Both the position numbers and the translations under genes were made by a program. Positions 9,743-19,310 of a stretch of DNA of 64,000 bases are shown here, in pieces. Within the stretch, counting starts at the first letter, position 1, and the number at the start of each line of letters is the position of its first letter. The notes below the pieces were generated by a model. That model saw only the letters and a program-made list of their open reading frames with translations, had not been told where the DNA came from and did not search any database. The DNA comes from Sulfurimicrobium sp031426915 (GTDB taxonomy: Bacteria > Pseudomonadota > Gammaproteobacteria > Burkholderiales > Sulfuricellaceae), in assembly GCA_031426915.1 (NCBI GenBank), contig JASJPB010000013.1, forward strand, positions 223,070 to 287,069. The letters are read 5' to 3'.

Positions 9743-10840
9743 TCAGTTCTTGCCGGGTTCGAAATAACCCGTCACTTCCAGATCGAAACCCGCCATGCTC
9801 GGCATCTTGCGCGGCACCGCCAGCAGGCGCATCTTGGTCACGCCGAGGTCGCGCAATATCTGTGCGCCAATGCCGTAGTTGCGCAAATCCACCTTGGCCG
9901 GAGCCTTGGGTTCGCTGCGCTTGATGCGTTCCAGCAGTTCGCCGGCTGATTCGCCGCCACGGCGCATCAGCACGATCACGCCGCAACCTTCAGCAGCCAC
10001 GGCCTGCATCGCCTGATGTACGCTGAAGGAATGCTCGAAGCTGGTGGTGTCAAGGAAGTCCATCACCGATAGCGGCTCATGCACCCGCACCAGGGTTTCC
10101 TTGCCTGGCACAATCTCGCCCTTGACCAGCGCCAAGTGAACCTCCTTGGCGGTTTGGTCATGGTAGGTCACCAGCTGGAATTCGCCGTAGGGCGTATGCA
10201 CCATTTTTTCCGCCACGCGCTCCACCAGACGCTCGGTCTGGCTGCGGTAATGGATCAAATCGGCGATGGTGCCGATCTTGAGGCCGTGCTGCTTGGCATA
10301 TTCCAGCAAGTCGGGCAGGCGCGCCATTTCCCCGTCTTCCTTGAGGATTTCGCAGATCACCGCGGCCGGTTCCAGCCCCGCCAGCCCCGCCAGGTCGCAG
10401 CCCGCCTCGGTGTGGCCGGCGCGCACCAGCACGCCACCCTTCTGCGCCTTCAAGGGAAAAATATGGCCGGGCTGGACGATGTCGGAGGGCTTGGCATCCT
10501 TTTTCACAGCCGCCAGCACGGTCTTGGCACGGTCGGCGGCGGAAATGCCGGTGGTCACGCCCTCGGCTGCCTCGATGGAAACGGTGAAATTTGTCCCCAG
10601 CGGGGCCTTGTTGCTCGACACCATCAGGGCCAGGTCCAGCTGATGACAGCGCGCCTCGGTCAACGTCAGGCAGATCAGGCCACGGCCATGCTTGGCCATG
10701 AAATTGATGGCTTCCGGCGTAACGAACTCCGCCGCCAGTACCAGGTCGCCCTCGTTCTCGCGGTCTTCTTCGTCCACCAGGACGACCATCTTGCCGGCCT
10801 TGAAATCGGCAATAATGTCTTGAATCGGGCTGATACTCAT
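9743..10840 (-). CDS. ribB: RibBX: dihydroxybutanone-phosphate synthase with degenerate GTP cyclohydrolase II domain
   Basis: A 365-residue RibBA-type fusion. The N-terminal half (about 1-200) is 3,4-dihydroxy-2-butanone-4-phosphate synthase with the acidic DEEDRENEGDL motif and HTEAGCDLA. The C-terminal half (about 205-365) has the GTP cyclohydrolase II fold outline, but the region that should carry the three zinc cysteines reads VRVHEPLSVMDFLDTTS and contains none. Such hybrids are known as RibBX, in which the C-terminal domain does not have cyclohydrolase activity. A separate ribA is therefore expected elsewhere in the genome. The start overlaps the ribE stop by 4 bp. Confidence 0.92.
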   Translation of the reverse strand: MSISPIQDIIADFKAGKMVVLVDEEDRENEGDLVLAAEFVTPEAINFMAKHGRGLICLTLTEARCHQLDLALMVSSNKAPLGTNFTVSIEAAEGVTTGISAADRAKTVLAAVKKDAKPSDIVQPGHIFPLKAQKGGVLVRAGHTEAGCDLAGLAGLEPAAVICEILKEDGEMARLPDLLEYAKQHGLKIGTIADLIHYRSQTERLVERVAEKMVHTPYGEFQLVTYHDQTAKEVHLALVKGEIVPGKETLVRVHEPLSVMDFLDTTSFEHSFSVHQAMQAVAAEGCGVIVLMRRGGESAGELLERIKRSEPKAPAKVDLRNYGIGAQILRDLGVTKMRLLAVPRKMPSMAGFDLEVTGYFEPGKN

Positions 10841-11436
10841 GCTTGCTCCTTGTCGTAACTCAACATTCGATCCAGGTAGCGCGCCACCAGATCGACTTCC
10901 AGATTGACCCGTTTTCCTGCCTGAAGATGCTTGAAGTTAGTAGCTTCAATGGTATGGGGAATGAGGTTGATGCTGAAGTCCTCGCCCTTAACCCAATTGA
11001 CGGTCAGACTGACGCCGTTCACCGTGATCGAACCCTTGTAGGCAATGTAGCGCGCCAGCTCTTTGGGCGCGCGGATCACCAGTTCGTGGGATTCGCCCAG
11101 CGGCGCGAACTTGATCACCTCGCCCACGCCGTCCACGTGCCCGCTCACCAGGTGACCGCCGAGCCGGTCGGCCAGACGCAACGCCTTTTCCAGGTTCACT
11201 GCACCCGGCTCGCCCAAGCCCACGGTACAGTTCAGGGTTTCCCGCGACACGTCCACCTTGTAGCCACCCTCGGATTTTTCGACCACGGTCAGGCATACAC
11301 CGTTGGCGGCAATGCTGTCGCCGATGGCGACATCGCTCATATCCAGCGCACCGGCATCAATGCTCAGACGCACGCCTTGTTCCAGCGGCTGGATGGCCGC
11401 AATGGTTCCCACTGCCTGAATGATTCCGGTAAACAT
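10837..11436 (-). CDS. ribE: Riboflavin synthase, alpha subunit
   Basis: A 199-residue riboflavin synthase, which dismutates two lumazines to riboflavin. The sequence opens with the hallmark MFTGIIQAVG and contains the duplicated lumazine-binding repeats (first about 1-95, second about 98-190, each with a (G/I)xSxxxNGVCLTV or KGSITVNGVSLTV block). Its ATG overlaps the last base of the ribD stop and its own stop overlaps ribBX by 4 bp, so the rib genes are tightly coupled. Confidence 0.95.
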   Translation of the reverse strand: MFTGIIQAVGTIAAIQPLEQGVRLSIDAGALDMSDVAIGDSIAANGVCLTVVEKSEGGYKVDVSRETLNCTVGLGEPGAVNLEKALRLADRLGGHLVSGHVDGVGEVIKFAPLGESHELVIRAPKELARYIAYKGSITVNGVSLTVNWVKGEDFSINLIPHTIEATNFKHLQAGKRVNLEVDLVARYLDRMLSYDKEQA

Positions 11437-12536
11437 TATTTCTCCGTCCCTGATAATGGCCGCGCCACGATTCTGACGTCCCGTCCGATCATGCGCACAT
11501 CCCTGAGTTCAAGCTCCCGGCGTTGCTCCATCGCCTCGATTTCCGGCAAGCCGAACATGCCGCCCGCCTTGTCGCCGAACAGCATTGGCGCCAGATAGAA
11601 CACCAATTCGTCCACCACGCCCGCCTGCAGCAGGGCGCCGTTGAGGCCCTTGCCAGCCTCCGCCGTAACCTCGTTAAAACCGCGCCGGCCCAGCTCTTGC
11701 AACAGGCGCGCAAGCTCGATCCGTCCCTCCCGGGCAGGCAGAACCAGCACTTCTGCACCCGCCTGCTGAAGCTGCCGGATACGTTCCCCATCCTCGCTGC
11801 CGGTGGCGATCAAGACTTTGCCCCCCGCCAGCATCCTGGCCGTGGGGGGCATGTTCAGGCCGGCATCCACCACCACCCGCCAGGGCTGGCGTTCGACGGG
11901 AACGTCGCGCACCGTGAGCGACGGGTCGTCCGCCAGCACGGTGCCGATTCCTGTCAGCATGGCACAAGAGCGGGCGCGCCAGCGGTGAGCGTCGCGCCGT
12001 GCATCCGGTCCGGTGATCCATTGCGAGACGCCGTTGTTCAAGGCGGTTTTCCCATCCAGCGTGGCGGCGATTTTCAAGCGCAGCCATGGCCGGCCATGCG
12101 TCATGCGCGAGATGAAGCCAAGGTTGAGTTCCCGCGCCTCATTTTCAAGCAGGCCGCAGACGGTACGAATTCCAGCCAACTCGAGCATCGCGACCCCATT
12201 CCCGGAAACCTGGGGATTGGGGTCGCGCATGGCCGCAATCACCTTCGCCACACCCGCCTCGATCAGCGCCTCGGCACAGGGTGGGGTGCGGCCATAGTGG
12301 CTACACGGCTCCAAGGTAACGTAAACCGTCGCGCCCCGGGCCGATGCCCCGGCCTGCCGCAGGGCATGGATCTCGGCATGGGGTTCCCCGGCACGCTGGT
12401 GCCAGCCCTCGCCTACAACTTTGCCGTCACGCACCACGACACAGCCCACGCGGGGATTCGGCGTCGTGGTGTAAAGCCCCTGCCGTGCCAGACGCAAGGC
12501 AAACGCCATGTATTCGTGGTCGGCAGCTGAAAACAT
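11436..12536 (-). CDS. ribD: Bifunctional diaminohydroxyphosphoribosyl-aminopyrimidine deaminase/reductase
   Basis: A 366-residue RibD performing the second and third steps of riboflavin synthesis. The N-terminal deaminase domain (about 1-145) carries the zinc motifs HAEIHAL and CSHYGRTPPC. The C-terminal reductase domain (about 150-360) contains LRLKIAATLDGKTAL and TAEAGKGLNGALLQAG. It starts 5 bp after the nrdR stop and runs into ribE. Confidence 0.95.
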   Translation of the reverse strand: MFSAADHEYMAFALRLARQGLYTTTPNPRVGCVVVRDGKVVGEGWHQRAGEPHAEIHALRQAGASARGATVYVTLEPCSHYGRTPPCAEALIEAGVAKVIAAMRDPNPQVSGNGVAMLELAGIRTVCGLLENEARELNLGFISRMTHGRPWLRLKIAATLDGKTALNNGVSQWITGPDARRDAHRWRARSCAMLTGIGTVLADDPSLTVRDVPVERQPWRVVVDAGLNMPPTARMLAGGKVLIATGSEDGERIRQLQQAGAEVLVLPAREGRIELARLLQELGRRGFNEVTAEAGKGLNGALLQAGVVDELVFYLAPMLFGDKAGGMFGLPEIEAMEQRRELELRDVRMIGRDVRIVARPLSGTEK

Positions 12537-12541
12537 CCCGA

Positions 12542-12991
12542 TTACTTGTCCAGGTCGCGGATCACGTCGCGGAAATCGTCCACATCCTCGAAACTGCGGT
12601 ATACCGACGCGAAGCGGATGTAGGCCACCTTGTCCAGCTTGCGCAATTCATTCATCACCAGCTCGCCGACCTGGCGCGACGGCACTTCGCGCTCGCCCAG
12701 GCTCAACATTTTCTGCTCGATGTGCTGGATGGCGCTATCCACCAGACTGGTGGAAACAGGACGTTTGTTAAGCGCACGCATGAAGCTGATGCGAACCTTG
12801 TCGCGGCTGAATTCCTCGCGGCTGCCATTCTGCTTCACCACCTGCGGCAAGCGGAGTTCAGCTGTTTCGTAAGTGGTGAAACGCTTCTCGCAAGTCACGC
12901 AACGACGCCGGCGGCGCACGCTATCGCCTTCCTCGCTGACGCGGGAATCGATCACCTGGGTATCATCGGCACCGCAAAAGGGGCATTTCAT
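12542..12991 (-). CDS. nrdR: Transcriptional repressor NrdR
   Basis: A 149-residue NrdR, the nucleotide-sensing repressor of ribonucleotide reductase genes. The N-terminal zinc ribbon has the pairs CPFCG and CVTCEKRFTTYE, followed by an ATP-cone domain (about 46-136). Length is standard. The glyA-nrdR-ribD order is conserved in beta- and gammaproteobacteria. The 99-bp gap from glyA is rich in repeated GTAGC/GCTAC words. Confidence 0.96.
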   Translation of the reverse strand: MKCPFCGADDTQVIDSRVSEEGDSVRRRRRCVTCEKRFTTYETAELRLPQVVKQNGSREEFSRDKVRISFMRALNKRPVSTSLVDSAIQHIEQKMLSLGEREVPSRQVGELVMNELRKLDKVAYIRFASVYRSFEDVDDFRDVIRDLDK

Positions 12992-13090
12992 GGTGTTGGG
13001 GCGGGTAGCCTGTTGCGTGTCGCTGGTAGCAAAAGCTGCGCCTCCGGCGCACGAATCTGCAACCAGCTACACGCTACCGGCTACAAGCCG

Positions 13091-14338
13091 CTAGCTCCCA
13101 TATACCGGAAATTTCGCGCACATCGCCTTGGCCTCGTTGGCCACGCGCGACAGTACCGCTTCGTCCGTCGGGTTTTCCAGCACATCGGCGATCAGGTTGG
13201 CCAGATGCTCGGCCTCGATCTCCTTGAAGCCGCGCGTGGTCATGGCCGGGGTCCCGATACGAATGCCGCTGGTGACGAAGGGCTTTTCCGGGTCGTTGGG
13301 GATGGCATTCTTGTTCACCGTGATGTGTGCCTTGCCCAGTGCGGCTTCGGCTTCCTTGCCAGTGAGCTTCATGGCGCGCAGATCGACCAGGAACACGTGA
13401 GACTCGGTACGGCCGGAAATGATGCGCAGGCCCCGTTCGGTGAGAACCTTGCACATCACCAGCGCATTGGCGATCACCTGCTCCTGGTAAAGCTTGAAAT
13501 CCTTGCTCGCAGCTTCCTTGAAAGCCACCGCCTTGCCTGCGATGACATGCATCAGCGGCCCACCCTGCAAACCGGGGAAAATGGCCGAATTGATGGCCTT
13601 TTCGTGTTCGGCCTTCATCAGGATGACACCGCCTCTTGGCCCCCGCAATGTCTTGTGAGTGGTGGTGGTGACGACGTCGGCGTACGGTACCGGGTTGGGG
13701 TAAACGCCAGCGGCGATCAGCCCCGCATAGTGCGCCATGTCCACCATGAAAATCGCGCCGACGGCCTTGGCAACCTTGGCAAAACGCTCGAAATCGATCT
13801 TCAGCGCATAGGCCGAGGCGCCGGCGATAATCAGCTTCGGCTTGTGCTCATGCGCCAGCGCTTCCATGCGCTCGTAGTCGATCTCTTCCTTTGCGTTAAG
13901 GCCATAGGCGACGGCGTTGAACCACTTGCCGCTCATGTTGAGCGCCATGCCGTGGGTAAGATGGCCGCCCTCGGCCAGGCTCATGCCCATGATGGTGTCA
14001 CCGGGCTTGAGGAAGGCCATGAACACGGCCTGGTTGGCCTGGGAGCCGGAATTGGGCTGGACGTTGGCGGCTTCGGCGCCGAACAACTTCTTGACACGGT
14101 CAATGGCGAGCTGTTCGGCCTTGTCCACGTATTCGCAACCACCATAGTAGCGCTTGCCGGGATAGCCTTCGGCGTATTTGTTGGTCAGCACCGAGCCTTG
14201 CGCCTCCATGACAGCCGGACTGGTGTAGTTCTCGGAGGCGATGAGTTCGATGTGGTCTTCCTGGCGCTGGCGCTCCTGCTCGATCGCCTGCCACAATTCA
14301 GGATCGAAGCTTGCAAGGGTATTTTTTGCGCTGAACAT
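13091..14338 (-). CDS. glyA: Serine hydroxymethyltransferase
   Basis: A 415-residue PLP enzyme that interconverts serine and glycine with tetrahydrofolate. The PLP-lysine motif TTTTHKTLRGPRGG is at about residue 225, and LIASENYTSPAVMEAQGS and GYPGKRYYGGCEYVD are canonical. It is the first gene of the minus-strand operon running to nusB. The 134-bp gap upstream to the chemoreceptor gene shows no glycine-riboswitch-like tandem structure that I can recognise. Confidence 0.96.
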   Translation of the reverse strand: MFSAKNTLASFDPELWQAIEQERQRQEDHIELIASENYTSPAVMEAQGSVLTNKYAEGYPGKRYYGGCEYVDKAEQLAIDRVKKLFGAEAANVQPNSGSQANQAVFMAFLKPGDTIMGMSLAEGGHLTHGMALNMSGKWFNAVAYGLNAKEEIDYERMEALAHEHKPKLIIAGASAYALKIDFERFAKVAKAVGAIFMVDMAHYAGLIAAGVYPNPVPYADVVTTTTHKTLRGPRGGVILMKAEHEKAINSAIFPGLQGGPLMHVIAGKAVAFKEAASKDFKLYQEQVIANALVMCKVLTERGLRIISGRTESHVFLVDLRAMKLTGKEAEAALGKAHITVNKNAIPNDPEKPFVTSGIRIGTPAMTTRGFKEIEAEHLANLIADVLENPTDEAVLSRVANEAKAMCAKFPVYGS

Positions 14339-14472
14339 GGTGGTCTTTCACTCGGCTTGGAAAAAATGCGAATTTTAGCATGACTGACAAGGGTTTAACC
14401 ATTGCCGTCAGAGCCGCTTCATTTCCCGCAGGATTGTTTCCGGCTCACCCTGCTTATTTCGGCTACCCGTCG

Positions 14473-16212
14473 TTAGCCAAGCTCCTTCGCCCTGTACCCC
14501 ATCCTGAATCCGCCCCAATGTTTCCCGTTGATCCGGATGGGCACGCAGATGTCGTGCATGACTTCCCCCGTATCGCGTTTGTAGGTCTGGAGTAACATGT
14601 TTTTTGTGTTGCTGCCACAGCGCTTGCCGGTACGATCATCGAAAATACGCTTGGTGCGGTTGCCGATCAGATCTTTTTCATAATTGCCCGTGAGTGGCTG
14701 GGAAAATTTCTTGTTATGCGTTGGGCAATAGCCGCTGTTGTCCACTGCAATGGCGTAGATGATTTCAGGGCAGGATGAAAGGACCGCCTCCTGGATGGGG
14801 GGCGAGGTTCGATCCGTGAAATCGTCGAAGGCCGTTTTCTGTTTGGGCGGATTGGTGCCGGGAATCTGCTGGTAACTGCGGTCAAAAAGCCTGGCTTCTG
14901 AAATCTGACCATTCCGAATGGCGTTTTCGAACATGGCCGAGACATCGTCGGAGGCTTTCCTTGCCACCTGGAACATGCGGTTGTGCAGGGTGTCGATCGC
15001 CAGGTCCGACATGGATTCAAACATCGTTTCACCCAATTCGGATAGTGCCATGGACTGCTCGGAGATTTCCTTTATCTGGCGCTCGAATACAATGACCTGT
15101 TCCTGCATGTAACTCAGGGCATCGGATATTTGCGCCACTTCGCCGTGGTTCTTCTCCATGCCTCGAGCAATTGAGGAAATTTGTTCGCGCAACAGGCTGG
15201 AATGGCGCAATATGCCATCGAGCTGATTTCCGGCCAAGTCGATCTGGCAGACGCCTTTATTGGTCAGGACAACAAGTTCCTGCATGGTTTCTGATGCCGC
15301 CACGGTTTCCGTGCGGATTTCCGCCATCATCCTCCCGATCTGGTCATTGGCGACAACCGTTTTTTCGGCCAATTTCCTGACTTCATCCGCCACGACAGCG
15401 AAACCTCTTCCGGACTCTCCAGCCCGAGCCGCCTCGATAGCGGCATTCAGAGCCAGGAGGTTGGTCTGGTCGGCGATTTCCCTGATCGACAGAGAGACGC
15501 CTTCCACTTCGCGCGATCTTGCCTCAAGGGAAGAGATCAGATCCGCCGAGGATTCCATTTTTTCAGACACCCGGCGAATTTCCGCGATTGCATCGCGCAA
15601 TGCGGACTGGCCCGCAATGCTGTCGCTTTGGGCCTGCTCAGCTTCGGCTGCGGCCAATCTTGCCGCGCCGGAAACGTTCTCCGTGGACGCAAAGATGTTC
15701 TCGCTTGCGGCCGAGATTTCCCGTGACTTCATGACCAGAACCTGCATGCTCTTGTCCAGTTTATCCGTCTTGAATGATGTCTCGGCAAGTGAAATGGAAT
15801 TTTTTTCAATGATTTTCGAAACATCGGAAGCCATGTTCGAAAACTTGTTCAAGACCTCGCCGAGCTTGTCAATCAGCGGCGCGAGCATCCGACTCTTCGC
15901 TCCCGCGTCAATTCTTGCCGCCTGCGGATTTTCCATAATTTTCTGCGCAAGCTGTTGCGCGGCATCAAGAGGCCCCAGCGTAAACAGATAGGCGATAACC
16001 GCCGCCATCAGCGAAGTGCCGCCGACCATAACAAAACTCATGGCGTGTTCCGACATGAATTCCCTGGCCATCAAGTAGGTCATGCCCCCCAGCAGATAAC
16101 TCAGCGTTGCCACCGAAACAAACAAAATGGCGACGCGAGTAATGGTAAGGCGCCGCTGGCCCCCGGCCGTTTCCATCCAACCCTTGGTCTCGATTAGCTG
16201 CTGACTTGTCAT
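14473..16212 (-). CDS. Methyl-accepting chemotaxis protein with C-terminal sensory region
   Basis: A 579-residue chemoreceptor. Two closely spaced membrane segments (about 25-47 and 58-80) leave almost no periplasmic domain. The signalling domain follows at about 120-400, with the hairpin tip IREIADQTNLLALNAAIEAARAGE and the neighbouring FAVVADEVRKLAEKT. About 165 residues continue beyond it, including GYCPTHNKKFSQPLTG and HDICVPIRINGKHWGGFRMGY, which look like a cytoplasmic Cache/PAS-like sensor placed after the signalling domain. The start has GAGGGG upstream. No che genes are nearby. Confidence 0.9.
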   Translation of the reverse strand: MTSQQLIETKGWMETAGGQRRLTITRVAILFVSVATLSYLLGGMTYLMAREFMSEHAMSFVMVGGTSLMAAVIAYLFTLGPLDAAQQLAQKIMENPQAARIDAGAKSRMLAPLIDKLGEVLNKFSNMASDVSKIIEKNSISLAETSFKTDKLDKSMQVLVMKSREISAASENIFASTENVSGAARLAAAEAEQAQSDSIAGQSALRDAIAEIRRVSEKMESSADLISSLEARSREVEGVSLSIREIADQTNLLALNAAIEAARAGESGRGFAVVADEVRKLAEKTVVANDQIGRMMAEIRTETVAASETMQELVVLTNKGVCQIDLAGNQLDGILRHSSLLREQISSIARGMEKNHGEVAQISDALSYMQEQVIVFERQIKEISEQSMALSELGETMFESMSDLAIDTLHNRMFQVARKASDDVSAMFENAIRNGQISEARLFDRSYQQIPGTNPPKQKTAFDDFTDRTSPPIQEAVLSSCPEIIYAIAVDNSGYCPTHNKKFSQPLTGNYEKDLIGNRTKRIFDDRTGKRCGSNTKNMLLQTYKRDTGEVMHDICVPIRINGKHWGGFRMGYRAKELG

Positions 16213-16267
16213 CTTGTCCCCTCTGTATCGATGATCATTTTAAACAAAACCAAGTCCAGGCCGGTTA

Positions 16268-17131
16268 TCAGGCCTTGGCTTTTGCTGCGGCTCCACCCGA
16301 ATCATCTTCCGCCACCGCTCGTAATTCTTTTTCCACGAACTCCCCACTCCGACACCCCACCACCTGCTGCAACTCGGCGCGCATCTCGGCAATCTCGCGG
16401 CGCAATTCCTGGATATTGTGATGCATCTCACGGCGCAGGCGCTTTTCGTCCTCGCCCACGAACAGGGCGGAAATACTTGCGGTCACCAGGGTGAACACGG
16501 TGAAACCAACGATCACCATCACCACGGCGAACATGCGCGACATCGGGGTGGTCGGCACGTAATCACCGTAACCCACCGTGGCGCCGGTGATGAAGGCCAG
16601 CCACAAGCCCTCGCCGAAGCTGTGGACAGTAGGCTCCAGCCAATAGAAGCCGGCACCGGCGGCGGTCAGGGTAACGAGGCCAAGGACGAAAGCATAAGGA
16701 ATGGCGTTGGTGGACAGCAGCGTGCGCGCGGATGCCAGCAGGCGCGCCACCACCAGTGCCACGTAGGCGACCCGCAACAGGCGCACCAGCGGCAGCCATT
16801 CGCTGGGCAGGCCAATCAGTCCCAGGCCGGAGGCGCCGATGATCAATAAATTGAGCCAGTTATATTTGAGGTAGGTCAGCTTGTTGTGGCACAAATACAG
16901 CATCCACGCCGTTTCCAGGCTGAAGGCCAACAGGATGAACAAGTCCAGTTCCCAGCCGACGTGTTGCAGCGGTGCGTCGCTTTGCAGCGCTTCCAGATAG
17001 AAGGCCGGCAGGGCGAGCAGCGCGACCGACACCATGACCCAGTGCAGGCGCCGCTCCCAGACGTATGCATGCGGGTTGTCGTGGGGCGGCACGCCTCCCA
17101 TGCCGAACCAGCGCCGTAAATCAATCGACAT
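16268..17131 (-). CDS. Voltage-gated-type potassium channel
   Basis: A 287-residue six-transmembrane ion channel. The fourth segment has regularly spaced arginines (PLVRLLRVAYVALVVARLLASA), as in voltage sensors. The pore loop has the K+ selectivity filter TVGYGD at about residue 177. A charged C-terminal helix (about 213-260) probably forms a tetrameric coiled coil, and the last residues are Ala/Lys-rich. The start has a G-rich ribosome-binding site. It is divergent from cstA across 106 bp. Confidence 0.9.
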   Translation of the reverse strand: MSIDLRRWFGMGGVPPHDNPHAYVWERRLHWVMVSVALLALPAFYLEALQSDAPLQHVGWELDLFILLAFSLETAWMLYLCHNKLTYLKYNWLNLLIIGASGLGLIGLPSEWLPLVRLLRVAYVALVVARLLASARTLLSTNAIPYAFVLGLVTLTAAGAGFYWLEPTVHSFGEGLWLAFITGATVGYGDYVPTTPMSRMFAVVMVIVGFTVFTLVTASISALFVGEDEKRLRREMHHNIQELRREIAEMRAELQQVVGCRSGEFVEKELRAVAEDDSGGAAAKAKA

Positions 17132-17237
17132 TCTCGTCCCCCATTAATTTCTGCGGCAATTCTACAACGGTTCGCGTTTTCAAGCCCACGCCGCTGTTGC
17201 TATCATGGACACCTCGCCAGGCACGGATTAAAGCACA

Positions 17238-19310
17238 ATGAACTTGAACACCATGCGCATGATGGGATGGTTGCTGGTCGCCGTTCTCGGGGCTTCCGCC
17301 CTGGGCGGCATCGCGTTCAACCGGGGCGAATCGATCAATGCCATCTGGCTGGTCACCGCCGCTGCCTGCGTGTTCGCCCTGGCCTACCGCTTCTATGCGG
17401 CCTGGATCGCCGCGCGGGTGCTGGTGCTGGACGAAACCCGCGCGACCCCGGCGGAGCGCTTCGACAACGGACGCGATTTTATCCCCACCAACAAATGGAT
17501 CGTGTTCGGCCACCATTTTGCCGCCATCGCCGGCCCCGGCCCGCTCATCGGCCCGACCCTGGCGGCGCAGTTCGGCTACCTGCCGGGCACGCTGTGGATA
17601 CTGATCGGCGCGGTGCTGGGCGGCTGCGTGCAGGACATGACCATCATGTTTTTTTCCACCCGGCGCGATGGCCGCAGCCTGGGCCAGATGGCGCGCGACG
17701 AACTGGGACCGGTGGGCGGCATCGCCGCGCTGGTTGGCACGCTGATGATCATGGTAATCCTCATCGCGGTGCTGGGGCTGGTGGTGGTCAACGCCATGAA
17801 GCACAGCCCCTGGGCCACCTCCACCGTGGCCGCCACCATCCCCATCGCGGTGCTGGTCGGCCTGTACATGCGCAACATCCGCCCCGGTCGCGTGCTGGAG
17901 GGCTCGGCGCTGGGCCTGGCGCTGCTGCTGCTGGCGGTGGTGGGCGGCGGCTGGATCGACCACAACGCGGCCTTACGCCCGCTGTTCGACCACGAGGGCC
18001 TGACCCTGGCCTGGGCGGTGATCGCCTACGGCTTCGCCGCCGCCATCCTGCCGGTGTGGCTGCTGCTCGCGCCGCGCGATTACCTTTCCACCTTCATGAA
18101 GCTGGGCACGATCCTCCTCCTGGCCGTCGCCATCCTGGTGATGCAGCCGCAGATCAAGATGCCGGCGCTGACCCAGTTCATCGACGGCAGCGGGCCGATT
18201 TTCGGCGGCAGCGTGTTTCCCTTCGTATTCATCACCATCGCCTGCGGCGCGGTGTCCGGTTTCCACTCCCTGGTCGCTTCCGGCACCACGCCCAAGCTGC
18301 TGGCCAACGAGAAGGATATCCGCATGATCGGCTACGGCGGCATGCTGCTCGAAGCCCTGGTCGCGATCATGGCCATGATCGCCGCCACCGTGCTCGATCC
18401 CGGCGTGTTCTTCGCCATCAACAGTCCGGCCGGGGTTGTCGGCAAGGAAGCGGCCGATGCGGTGGCAAAGATTTCTTCCTGGGGTTTCCCGGTCACGGTG
18501 GAACAGATGAACTTGCTGGCGCAACAGATGGGCGAGAAAACCCTGTTCGCCCGCACCGGCGGCGCGCCCTCGCTGGCGGTCGGCATGGCCAGCATCTTCG
18601 GTAGCGCCTTCGGGCAGGGCATGCTGGCGATGTGGTACCACTTCGCCATCATGTTCGAGGCAGTCTTCATCCTCACCACGCTGGACGCCGGCACCCGCGT
18701 CGGGCGCTTCATGCTGCAGGACTTCCTCGGCAACTTCTCGCCGCGCCTGGGTCAGACCTCCTGGTACCCTTCCGTGATCCTCACTTCCGGCATCATCGTC
18801 GCGGCCTGGGGCTATTTCCTCTACATCGGCGTGATCGACCCCAACGGCGGCGTCAACATCCTGTGGCCGCTATTCGGCATCTCCAACCAGATGCTGGCGG
18901 CCATTGCCCTGTCGGTGGCCACCGGCATCCTGGTCAAGTCCGGCAAGCTGAAATATGCCTGGATCAGCGTGCTGCCCCTGACCTGGCTTTCCATTGTTAC
19001 CACCGCCGCAGCATGGGAAAAGATCACCAGCCCCGACCTGCGCATCGGCTTCTTCGCCGCCGCCAACGACCTCGCCGCCAAGCTGGCGGCGGGCACACTG
19101 CCGCCGGAAAAAGCCGCGGTGGCACCGCAGCTTATCTTCAACCAGCAACTCGACGCCTGGCTGACGCTGTTTTTCGTCATCCTGTTGTGGATCATCATCG
19201 TCGACATGCTGCGCGTGTGCGCCAACCACCTTCTGGGCAAACCCGTGCCACCACTAAGCGAATCGGCCCACGAGCCCAGCCGGCTGGTGGAAAACTGGAT
19301 AAGGGACTGA
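17238..19310 (+). CDS. cstA: Carbon starvation protein A, peptide/pyruvate transporter family
   Basis: A 690-residue polytopic membrane protein of the CstA family, whose members import peptides or pyruvate under carbon limitation. The motif NKWIVFGHHFAAIAGPGPLIGPTLAAQFGY near residue 80 is diagnostic, as is GFHSLVASGTTPKLL in mid-protein. The ribosome-binding site is weak. The stop TGA shares its A with the ATG of the small gene behind it, the usual CstA-YbdD pairing. Which substrate it carries cannot be told from sequence. Confidence 0.95.
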   Translation: MNLNTMRMMGWLLVAVLGASALGGIAFNRGESINAIWLVTAAACVFALAYRFYAAWIAARVLVLDETRATPAERFDNGRDFIPTNKWIVFGHHFAAIAGPGPLIGPTLAAQFGYLPGTLWILIGAVLGGCVQDMTIMFFSTRRDGRSLGQMARDELGPVGGIAALVGTLMIMVILIAVLGLVVVNAMKHSPWATSTVAATIPIAVLVGLYMRNIRPGRVLEGSALGLALLLLAVVGGGWIDHNAALRPLFDHEGLTLAWAVIAYGFAAAILPVWLLLAPRDYLSTFMKLGTILLLAVAILVMQPQIKMPALTQFIDGSGPIFGGSVFPFVFITIACGAVSGFHSLVASGTTPKLLANEKDIRMIGYGGMLLEALVAIMAMIAATVLDPGVFFAINSPAGVVGKEAADAVAKISSWGFPVTVEQMNLLAQQMGEKTLFARTGGAPSLAVGMASIFGSAFGQGMLAMWYHFAIMFEAVFILTTLDAGTRVGRFMLQDFLGNFSPRLGQTSWYPSVILTSGIIVAAWGYFLYIGVIDPNGGVNILWPLFGISNQMLAAIALSVATGILVKSGKLKYAWISVLPLTWLSIVTTAAAWEKITSPDLRIGFFAAANDLAAKLAAGTLPPEKAAVAPQLIFNQQLDAWLTLFFVILLWIIIVDMLRVCANHLLGKPVPPLSESAHEPSRLVENWIRD

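Noticed and set aside
12992..13090. GTAGC/GCTAC-rich spacer between nrdR and glyA as a possible repeat array
   Set aside because: The repeated words are short and irregular, with no constant unit or spacer length, so it is neither a CRISPR nor a clear repeat element.
12344..14383. A 679-codon plus-strand frame opposite nrdR and glyA
   Set aside because: It is a shadow of GC-rich genes on the other strand; both minus-strand genes are highly conserved.
14339..14472. Possible glycine riboswitch before glyA
   Set aside because: No tandem aptamer-like conserved core or expression-platform hairpin was found in the 134-bp gap.
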